A DNA stretch of 32,085 nucleotides from Candidatus Poribacteria bacterium (GTDB lineage Bacteria > Poribacteria > WGA-4E > WGA-3G), in contig JAJDTM010000043.1 in assembly GCA_022827185.1 (NCBI GenBank), positions 1-32,085 of the forward strand. The letters run 5' to 3'. Positions within the stretch are counted from its first letter, which is position 1. Each line of letters opens with the position of its first letter. Position numbers and translations under genes: made by a program. Positions 26,096 to 32,085 of the stretch are shown one piece after another. The notes under the pieces are model-generated. The model saw only the letters and a list, made by a program, of their open reading frames with translations. It had not been told where the DNA came from and did not search any database.

Positions 26096-26179
26096 GTGTC
26101 AAACCGCGTCCTAAAGAAAATGAGAGGAGAATATGGTAAGGAAATTGATGCGAAGATTTCCGAGTTTTTGAAGAAATAA
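26096..26179 (+). CDS. Possible micro-ORF (27 residues)
   Basis: GTG 26096 follows AGGAG at good spacing and encodes a basic 27-residue peptide (SNRVLKKMRGEYGKEIDAKI, then SEFLKK) ending at TAA 26177-26179. It may be a real small protein or the tail of a decayed gene. There is no homology that I recognise. Confidence 0.3.
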   Translation: MSNRVLKKMRGEYGKEIDAKISEFLKK

Positions 26180-26186
26180 GGGAAAC

Positions 26187-26215
26187 TTGTCCTCTACGAA
26201 TGGAGCGGGTCTAAT
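26187..26215 (+). promoter_or_regulatory. Possible promoter for the membrane protein gene
   Basis: TTGTCC (26187-26192) and TCTAAT (26210-26215) are 17 bp apart, about 37 nt upstream of ATG 26253. Confidence 0.45.
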
Positions 26216-26252
26216 TTGAGAACTTTGAGAACACAGTGTGAGGTATTCATTC

Positions 26253-26900
26253 ATGAATTTTAATTGGCGCGACGTGCTAATACGTAATATTCCGATAGAC
26301 GAGGTGGTGGAAAAAATTGCCGGATTGGGAGTTCCAGGGCTCGTATTGCTTGGGGCAATGGCAGGCTCACCTTGGTATGGTGGCGCGGCAATCGTGTCTG
26401 GGTTGGCGACTCTCGGAGGTCCTTTCGGAATGATCGGCGGAATTGGTGCTATAGTTCTGTCGGGATTCATCGCAGCAGTAACCTCTAAATTTGGATTTGA
26501 GCGGGTCTTCAAAAGGGTGCTTAAGAAGTTAAAAGCGCAAGGCAAAACTAAAGAAGAAATCCTGTTGGAGATTGATCGTTATTCCATTGCTGAAGGGTTG
26601 AAGTTAAAACTTAGAGATTATATAGAAAATATGGAGAGTGAGGAAACAGATGAGGGTGAGGCAACAGAGTCTTCTGAGTCTTCTGAAGAGATGCAAGAGA
26701 TTTTAGGTATAATGGAACACCTCATTGTTGAGGGTCTCGAGCAGTTTGAATCACGTCTCAACAAGAAGATTGACGATGTTAAAGAGGATCTCAACAGTAA
26801 AATAGACAGATTAGAAACGAGATTAAAATGGTTTATAGGTATAGCCGTAGCCGTTGGCGGAATTACCGTAATCGGCGTTGTACTCTTGATTGTTAAATAA
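26253..26900 (+). CDS. Membrane protein with coiled-coil and C-terminal anchor, uncharacterised
   Basis: The 215-residue protein begins MNFNWRDVLIRNIPIDEVVE. A glycine- and alanine-rich hydrophobic region (about 20-80; KIAGLGVPGLVLLGAMAG, GGPFGMIGGIGAIVLSGFIA) suggests paired membrane helices. An acidic linker (about 125-145), a predicted coiled coil (about 160-190) and a C-terminal membrane helix (about 192-214) follow. The block LGVPGLVLL...GGPFGM resembles a widespread conserved hypothetical family. ATG 26253 is chosen with GAGG upstream; an in-frame GTG lies at 26238. Confidence 0.7.
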   Translation: MNFNWRDVLIRNIPIDEVVEKIAGLGVPGLVLLGAMAGSPWYGGAAIVSGLATLGGPFGMIGGIGAIVLSGFIAAVTSKFGFERVFKRVLKKLKAQGKTKEEILLEIDRYSIAEGLKLKLRDYIENMESEETDEGEATESSESSEEMQEILGIMEHLIVEGLEQFESRLNKKIDDVKEDLNSKIDRLETRLKWFIGIAVAVGGITVIGVVLLIVK

Positions 26901-27032
26901 ACTTGAGGTAGAAGCAATTAAGACGCGGAGTTAGACTTTATAACAGATTTATCTGGAACTCGCGTCGAAAATTGCGCCGCTTGTTTGAGAGGTAGTACCC
27001 CTATTCAACCGTAAACGATCGGAGAGAGTACA

Positions 27033-27510
27033 GTGAAGCATTTTGACGCATCCGAAGTGCGAGAAATTGGACTGGACGCTACAGACTACCCAGAACTTTT
27101 GAGAGCAATCCGAAAACCGCCGAAAGCCCTTCGTTTTCGCGGAAACCTACCGCCAAACACGAAAATTATTGCGATCTCAACCGCGAAAAAGATTGGCTCA
27201 AGAAATCTTTGATGCAGGAGGCGCGGTCATTTCTGAATATGCGGACGATTTCTCAAAAGTCTTTCCGCGACATTATCTAAGGCGAAATGAAATTATCATT
27301 GGGCTTTCTCAAAAAACGATCATTATAGCGGCTACCGAGCGATCAGGATCGTCCGCGACCGCAAATCGCGCTTTACGTCAAGGACGCGCTGTTATTATCA
27401 CGCGATATGTTAAGGCGAAAATTGCGGGGGCAACATTCGTTAAAAATCTTGGAGAGCTGAAAGACACATTCGGTATCGCTCGCGATCCAAATGAGGTGGA
27501 TAAATGTTAA
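27033..27510 (+). pseudogene. Decayed DprA/SMF-like (SLOG) gene
   Basis: A GTG at 27033, preceded by GGAGAGA, opens a frame with the DprA-type start (IGLDATDYPELLRAI, FRGNLPPNTKIIAIS) and stops at TGA 27210-27212. A second frame then reads RKRLAQEIFDAGGAVISEYA ... FPRHYLRRNEIIIGLS ... ATERSGSSATANRALRQGRA, which is the later half of the same Rossmann-like domain (RNxII and xxERSG motifs). The central glycine-rich SRR segment and roughly 80 residues are missing, so an internal deletion with frame loss is the best explanation. DprA binds ssDNA during uptake; related SMF proteins occur in defence loci. Confidence 0.7.
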
Positions 27511-27863
27511 CAGTCATTTTGGTTTTGCAAATAGTCATCATCCTTCTCATCGTCGTATTGGCGATCATTGGGCATCGAAAACTCAACGAAAGAAGGGTTA
27601 AGGTTGAATGCGAACCTGTCATCTATTACGAAGACAAGCTATTCAGCGATAAGGTTGTGGCGGGGTATCGGGCGCAAATTTTCTATGATGGGATTCCTAT
27701 TGGTGAACCCACGGAAAAAATAGTCTATCAAGCAAAGACAGTTGATAGGGAGGCAGTTCGTGCAGCACTCGAATTAGCACAACAAGGTTTACAAAAAGGT
27801 CTGATGAAAGGATTTAAACTCGGCGATATTCAAGCCGTAATCAACAGGATTCTACCTAAATAA
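27504..27863 (+). CDS. Single-pass membrane protein, uncharacterised
   Basis: The 119-residue protein has an N-terminal membrane helix (about 2-23; VILVLQIVIILLIVVLAIIG) and a soluble domain (about 35-119) with a beta-rich start and helical end (REAVRAALELAQQGLQKGLM). Its ATG overlaps the final codons of the decayed DprA-like frame (ATGTTAA), with GAGGTGG just upstream, so it was probably coupled to that gene. No family is recognised. Confidence 0.65.
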   Translation: MLTVILVLQIVIILLIVVLAIIGHRKLNERRVKVECEPVIYYEDKLFSDKVVAGYRAQIFYDGIPIGEPTEKIVYQAKTVDREAVRAALELAQQGLQKGLMKGFKLGDIQAVINRILPK

Positions 27864-27943
27864 TCGCAACACGGGATTTTAGCGTTTAGCAGATAAATTG
27901 GAGAGGACACGCTGAACAGACAGACGACGCAAGGAGGAGTCTA

Positions 27944-28297
27944 TTGAATTTCGCGAAAATTTGTTTTTCATTTAAAGGTCGGATCGGGAGAGGCATTTGG
28001 TGGTTGATGCAGCTGCTTATAGGTATCATCCTTGTGATTCTCGAAGCTGTTGACCCCGAACTTTTTGATCCGGATTCTCTGAAAGTTTCACACTATCTCA
28101 TCACCTTAGTGGTGTTAGTGTGGATAGTTTTAGCAGTGGCTGCGAAACGCTGGCATGACCGAAACAAATCAGCAGTGTGGATCCTGTTTGCTTTTATCCC
28201 AATTATTGGTCAATTATGGGCATTGGTTGAATTAGGTTTTATGAGAGGCACGAAAGGCCCCAATCGTTTTGGGCCTGACCCCATAAGACACGGATAA
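27944..28297 (+). CDS. DUF805 family membrane protein
   Basis: The 117-residue protein shows the DUF805 pattern: an opening FSFKGRIGRGIWW, two to four membrane helices, the conserved AAKRWHDRNKSAVW between helices, and a closing GTKGPNRFGPDP. Family members (such as YhaH) are inner-membrane proteins of unknown function. The start is TTG 27944, with a very strong AAGGAGGAG seven bases upstream. Confidence 0.88.
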   Translation: MNFAKICFSFKGRIGRGIWWLMQLLIGIILVILEAVDPELFDPDSLKVSHYLITLVVLVWIVLAVAAKRWHDRNKSAVWILFAFIPIIGQLWALVELGFMRGTKGPNRFGPDPIRHG

Positions 28298-28386
28298 ACG
28301 TATCTATCGGGGATGTTGCCGTTCTTCGCTGCTTTCGATTCATAAAGTGAAGAAACCCTCAAACTTTTATAGGAAAGGCTTAGTTT

Positions 28387-29337
28387 ATGGGCGCAACGCA
28401 TCACACTTTACCCTTACCGCCTCGGCCGAGTCGGGTGTCTGTTAGGTCACCCAAAATTGATCCGAGAAAAATTCGCGTCGTCGTCCCCGTCTATAAGGAT
28501 TGGGGGGGCCTGAAAGTCACACTGGAGAGCTTACAAGCATTGACGCCACGTCCAGGGGCGATCACCGTTGCTAATGATAACGCGGATACGAGCGTCCCGA
28601 GCTGGTTAAAATCGTATCCGATACAGATCGTCAACTATCGTAACAATAGGGGCCCCGCGTATGCCCGGAATCGGGGTGCTGAAAATCCGGGGACAGCATG
28701 CGACTGGATCTATTTTACGGACTGCGGATGCGAGCATGTCAGGAACCTCATCACCCATTTCGTGAACGCTCAAGAAAGCAGCAGTGCGTCAATCATCGCG
28801 GTATGCGGGACTGTTGCAGGTAAAGGCTCCGGCAGAATAAATCGGTACATGACAGAGATGGGTATCCTCAATCCGCCTTTTGAACAAGAGTTAGGACCGC
28901 GCGGTGAAGAAATTCCGCAAGCGATTATCACTGCCAATGCTTTAGTGTACGCGCCTGTCTTCCATCAGTTAGAGGGGTTCTCAACAGCGTTTGGCGAGGC
29001 AGGCGGCGAGGATTTAGATTTAGGTATTCGGCTCAGAGAACTCGGTAGATTGGTGTATGCCTCGCGTGCTATCGTTTCTCATGAATTTGCGGAGGATCTC
29101 CACGACTTTCAGCGGAGATTTGAGCGATACGGTAGAGCAAACAGACTCCTTGAGCAAGTCCATAAACTGCCGTCGTTGAGACCTGAGCCTTTGAAAGCCG
29201 ATCCTGAATTTAGCGATTTAGCGAAACTACAAATTGAATCACTCTGTAACGGCTACGATGAAGCAAAACTGGCGAATATTGTGAAATTTCCAGCAAGATT
29301 CCTGAAAAGGGCGGCACTTGAAATTTTAAAGGGATAA
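28387..29337 (+). CDS. Family 2 glycosyltransferase
   Basis: The 316-residue protein has a GT-A fold start (VVVPVYKDWGGLKVTLESLQ, about 32-51), nucleotide-binding NNRGPAYARNRGAE, a metal-site region YFTDCGCE in the usual DxD position (DCG here), and the C-terminal GGEDLDLGIRL motif that normally carries the acceptor-activating acidic residues. It lacks membrane segments, so it is a soluble or membrane-peripheral enzyme. It probably adds a sugar to a lipid, protein or polysaccharide; donor and acceptor are unknown. AGGAAAGG precedes ATG 28387. Confidence 0.88.
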   Translation: MGATHHTLPLPPRPSRVSVRSPKIDPRKIRVVVPVYKDWGGLKVTLESLQALTPRPGAITVANDNADTSVPSWLKSYPIQIVNYRNNRGPAYARNRGAENPGTACDWIYFTDCGCEHVRNLITHFVNAQESSSASIIAVCGTVAGKGSGRINRYMTEMGILNPPFEQELGPRGEEIPQAIITANALVYAPVFHQLEGFSTAFGEAGGEDLDLGIRLRELGRLVYASRAIVSHEFAEDLHDFQRRFERYGRANRLLEQVHKLPSLRPEPLKADPEFSDLAKLQIESLCNGYDEAKLANIVKFPARFLKRAALEILKG

Positions 29338-29440
29338 GGCACTGGAAGCATCCTGTTTTCACACTTTTGTCGGGTTCATTCGCCGCGTATGACAAATCGG
29401 ATAAAGTTTTAGAGGTTTTTAGACAAAGGGTTGATCCCGC

Positions 29441-29881
29441 ATGAATGGTTTTATGCACACACACACATCTGTTTTGAGCGTTCTTATCTTGTTGCTAATC
29501 CTATTCGTAAGTGCCTGTAGTGAGAATGACATGAATTTAGAAATCATCCTATTAGAAGAAGGCGACTATATGTATCCAGCGAAAGTTGAAAAAGTTTCCA
29601 TAAAATCGGATACACACGTTCAAGTTTACATCTTCAACGACAGCCTTCGAGAAAAGATCGGAGACAGGATTCCACGTGATAAGGTTGCAGCAGATCGCCC
29701 TAAACCTCCCGCAGGTTGGGGCACACGGCTCGTCGCGCTGGAATATTTCCAAGATGAAGCGTGGATTTACACGGAAGATGCAACCGAATTTGAAGACCAC
29801 TACCTCATTCCTACGGACATAGTGGGAAAAAGAAAAATTGAAATAAAACACATTCGGTTTCCAATCCCTGTCCAACGTTGA
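29441..29881 (+). CDS. Small lipoprotein, uncharacterised
   Basis: The 146-residue protein has a signal peptide ending in a lipobox (LFVSAC, about 21-26), so it is probably lipid-anchored. The mature part (about 27-146) is soluble with several beta-like segments and no recognised family. AAAGGG lies upstream of ATG 29441. It stands just before the metacaspase gene on the same strand (81-bp gap) and may be co-transcribed. Confidence 0.7.
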   Translation: MNGFMHTHTSVLSVLILLLILFVSACSENDMNLEIILLEEGDYMYPAKVEKVSIKSDTHVQVYIFNDSLREKIGDRIPRDKVAADRPKPPAGWGTRLVALEYFQDEAWIYTEDATEFEDHYLIPTDIVGKRKIEIKHIRFPIPVQR

Positions 29882-29962
29882 GGCAATCGGTTCGCTGAAC
29901 AGCTAAACGAGGTTCCCCTATATGTGTTAGGTGCCGAAAATCAATGAGGAAGGACACTTTAG

Positions 29963-31102
29963 ATGATGACCACTTTCAAGTCTGTGTATCTGTTTGTATC
30001 AGTCGTTTGTGTGTTAAGTGCTGTACTTTGCGTCGCAGCTGCCGATGCCCAAACCGTTCAGGCGCTCTTAGTAATCATGGATGACGACCCCACAATTGGA
30101 AACAATGTAGAGGTGGATAGGAAAAGGGTTAAGCAGCTCCTCGCGTCCGTTCAAAGTGGAATCTGCGAAGTTAAAATAACAAATTTGCTGAGCTCCGAAG
30201 ACACTGCAACGCGTGATAAAGTTTTGCAGTGGGTACAAAATGTTAGCATAGCGACCGATGATGTCCTTTTCATTTACTATGCAGGACACGGTGGCATGAA
30301 CCGCAATCAGCAAACTTTCCTCGCCACCGAAGGAAAATGGCTTTTCCGTTCAGAACTTGTTGATGCGATAAAGCAAGTGAAATCACACCGATTAACGATC
30401 CTTATCACAGATTGCTGTAGCAGTCTCGTTCAAACAGACATAGAGCCTACACTTCAAAGCAGCCGAAGCATGACACGCCTCACTGAACGCGTATTACGGA
30501 ACTTGTTTCTTGAACACAAAGGATTTTTGCATGTGACAGGGGCGACTGAAGGACAATATGGATGGAGTAACGCCCGGACAGGTGGATGGTTTACCAGGAG
30601 CTTCATTGAGGCATTAGACAGCAACCCAGATGAAAATCAAGATAGTTTTCTGACCTGGAAAGAAATCTTTGAAAAAGCCCGCGAAAATACAGAAAAAACG
30701 TTTAATCAAACCACTTTCACAGCAGCGCAACGTGCTAAAATGAAACAGTTAGGCATTACCAGCCAGACCCCTAAAGCCTATTCCCTCCCAACACCGCTTG
30801 GCGGATCCACCGCAAAAGCAGAAGAACGAAAAACTGTTAATTATATTTTTCTTGCAATTGTCCTTGGCACCTTATTCATTTCAAACCGAATTTCACGCGG
30901 ACTCAAAAAGCAACATGCCAGTAGAGCGAGACGCAATACCCATAGCGGCAAAACGTTCGCTATCATCGCCCTTGAAGTGTTGATTTGGATTGGGTTTAAC
31001 GTCTTTTGGCAGTTCTTCAGAACGAATTGGATACTCGTTTGCGTCGTCGGTATCGTTATGATGGGCATGATCCTTTCTCGTAAGCAAAAACGATATGCCT
31101 GA
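29963..31102 (+). CDS. Membrane-anchored metacaspase-like protease (C14)
   Basis: The 379-residue protein has a signal peptide (about 1-29, ending ADAQ) and a caspase-like domain (about 31-240). The catalytic dyad is visible as His109 in YYAGHGG and Cys152 in TDCCSS, matching the D(S/C)C pattern of metacaspases. An EF-hand-like acidic loop (DSNPDENQDSF) follows near 215-225. A C-terminal region has about three membrane helices (about 290-305, 330-350, 352-370). Metacaspases cut after Arg or Lys and often need calcium. The active domain would face the outside of the inner membrane. AGGAAGGA precedes ATG 29963. It is followed by an FRG-domain gene. Confidence 0.87.
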   Translation: MMTTFKSVYLFVSVVCVLSAVLCVAAADAQTVQALLVIMDDDPTIGNNVEVDRKRVKQLLASVQSGICEVKITNLLSSEDTATRDKVLQWVQNVSIATDDVLFIYYAGHGGMNRNQQTFLATEGKWLFRSELVDAIKQVKSHRLTILITDCCSSLVQTDIEPTLQSSRSMTRLTERVLRNLFLEHKGFLHVTGATEGQYGWSNARTGGWFTRSFIEALDSNPDENQDSFLTWKEIFEKARENTEKTFNQTTFTAAQRAKMKQLGITSQTPKAYSLPTPLGGSTAKAEERKTVNYIFLAIVLGTLFISNRISRGLKKQHASRARRNTHSGKTFAIIALEVLIWIGFNVFWQFFRTNWILVCVVGIVMMGMILSRKQKRYA

Positions 31103-31147
31103 TACAGTGTCAGGTTATGCTACAATTCACACCCAAAGGATAAATCT

Positions 31148-31808
31148 ATGGAAACAGAAGCTGAAAACAACGGATCCTCTCAACAGCCGGATCTTGACAA
31201 GGTTTTAGAAAAGATAAACGAGATCGCGAAAAAATCCGCTGATGGTGACTATATCTACCGCGGTGAGCCTGCACATCATGAGGAACACCCTTACTATGGA
31301 AGAGTTACCTCAGAGCCTCTATCGCCAGTACCTTGACATTGGAGCAGAGCACTTTGATATAAAAGTTGTCCAACAGCAAATCCTCACGGAAGCAAGGGAA
31401 TATATCCCTGACGAAATAGGCGACTTTGAACTCCTCGCCACACTTCAGCACTATGGAGATAAAACAAATCTAATTGACTTTACGACGGACTACCTGGTAG
31501 CACTCTTTTTCGCCTGTGATGGAAAGCCCCGACAATCGGGCAGAGTCATCTTACTCCCCAAAAAATCTAAAGACAAAGACTACGGATACGAAGTCGAAAA
31601 ACCATCCGGGACGATTCGACGCGCTGAGATCCAGAAAAGCATCTTCGTTATAGCACCACAGGGTTTTGTTACACCAGATAAGGATAAAGTTGTGTATATC
31701 CCTGCAAACTTAAAGTTGGCACTATTGGGCTATCTCCGAAAGCACCACGACATCTCAACCAAAACCATCTACAACGATCTGAAGTGCCACCCTTTATTTA
31801 GACCATAA
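31148..31808 (+). pseudogene. FRG-domain protein, frameshifted
   Basis: The gene starts at ATG 31148 (AAAGGA upstream) with a short helical segment and the FRG opening YIYRGEPAHHEEHPYYGRVT, and this frame stops near 31336. The domain continues in another frame as SLYRQYLDIGAEHFDIKVVQ ... LLATLQHYGDKTNLIDFTTDY ... FFACDG, ending at TAA 31806-31808. Dropping one base near 31311-31316 would join them as RVTSSLYRQY, so a single-base insertion is the likely cause. FRG proteins are often found in mobile or defence regions; their biochemical role is poorly known. Only 10 bp separate its stop from that of the convergent IS3 transposase. Confidence 0.82.
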
Positions 31809-31818
31809 TTTAGCAAAG

Positions 31819-32085
31819 TTAAGAGAAGGTTTGCTGTTGAAATTCCATAGGTGTCAAATACCCTAACGCCGAATGGGGGCGTTTCTGGTGATACACCTGT
31901 GTGATAAAATGCCCGATGCGATCTCGAGCCTCGGTAATATCTTCGTAATCATTGAGGTGAACTTCTTCTTCCTTGAGCGTTCGGATCAACCTTTCGGCGT
32001 ATCCGTTCTCCCAAGGACACCCTCTGCGAGCGACTGAAATCTCAATACCGTGTGCTTTGAGCCTTAAGAGATAAGCACTTGAAAG
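31819..32085 (-). CDS. IS3-type transposase (integrase core), C-terminal part
   Basis: The 88 visible residues form the end of a DDE integrase: GIEISVARRGCPWENGYAER, with the third catalytic acidic residue likely the Glu of the NGYAER motif, then LNDYEDITEARDRIGHFI and the closing YHQKRPHSALGYLTPMEF. This is characteristic of IS3-family OrfB proteins. It runs off the window, so its first two catalytic residues cannot be seen. The IS terminus must lie within a few bases of the FRG gene's end. Confidence 0.92.
   Translation of the reverse strand, partial: LSSAYLLRLKAHGIEISVARRGCPWENGYAERLIRTLKEEEVHLNDYEDITEARDRIGHFITQVYHQKRPHSALGYLTPMEFQQQTFS

Overview
Organism. The window looks like a bacterial chromosome segment of moderate GC. 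It carries secreted WD40 propellers, LamG (concanavalin-like) proteins, a CotH-type protein, a GH67/beta-helix fusion, a Gfo/Idh/MocA oxidoreductase and a MoxR-DUF58-BatA set. Dispersed palindromes, TnpB and IS630/IS3 remnants fill the gaps. This mix is typical of Candidatus Poribacteria or a related PVC/FCB-like lineage. That assignment is inference from gene content; no rRNA or marker gene is present.

Layout. (1) 1-3840 is a transposon-scarred zone. An IS630-family end abuts a restriction-modification methylase and removes its 3' end. Two REP-like hairpins follow, then a solitary TnpB (IS200/IS605 type) with structured ends. (2) 3939-8237 (minus) is a MoxR AAA+ ATPase, a DUF58 protein and a BatA/VWA membrane protein. 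A three-unit ~106-bp tandem repeat lies between the last two. (3) 8769-21380 (minus) encodes mostly exported proteins: two WD40 propeller genes in tandem, a LamG protein coupled to an alpha/beta hydrolase, then a third WD40 gene, the LamG-GH67-beta-helix fusion and a CotH-like lipoprotein. This looks like a carbohydrate/cell-surface programme. (4) 21625-23123 holds a MITE-like element and an MFS transporter (minus). (5) 23351-24434 (plus) is a Gfo/Idh/MocA oxidoreductase with its own promoter and a nested hairpin leader. (6) 24461-31808 (plus) is an accessory island of small membrane proteins, an HhH-like protein, an HNH C-terminal fragment, a decayed DprA/SMF-like gene, a DUF805 protein, a GT2 glycosyltransferase, a lipoprotein, a membrane-anchored metacaspase and a frameshifted FRG-domain gene. 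(7) 31819-32085 (minus) is the 3' end of an IS3-type transposase.

How the genes fit together. The central block probably makes surface or periplasmic proteins for glycan binding and cleavage (GH67, LamG, pectate-lyase-like helix), protein scaffolding (WD40) and uptake or oxidation of small molecules (MFS, Gfo/Idh). The right-hand island resembles a defence or stress island in decay. Several of its genes (HNH, DprA-like, FRG, probably the first small gene) are broken, and the left-hand methylase is truncated too. The best candidates for something undescribed are the membrane-anchored metacaspase next to the FRG gene, the structured 5' leaders sitting right after two sigma70-like promoters, the TA-flanked MITE family, and the secreted WD40 trio. 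No RNA genes or CRISPR arrays were recognised.
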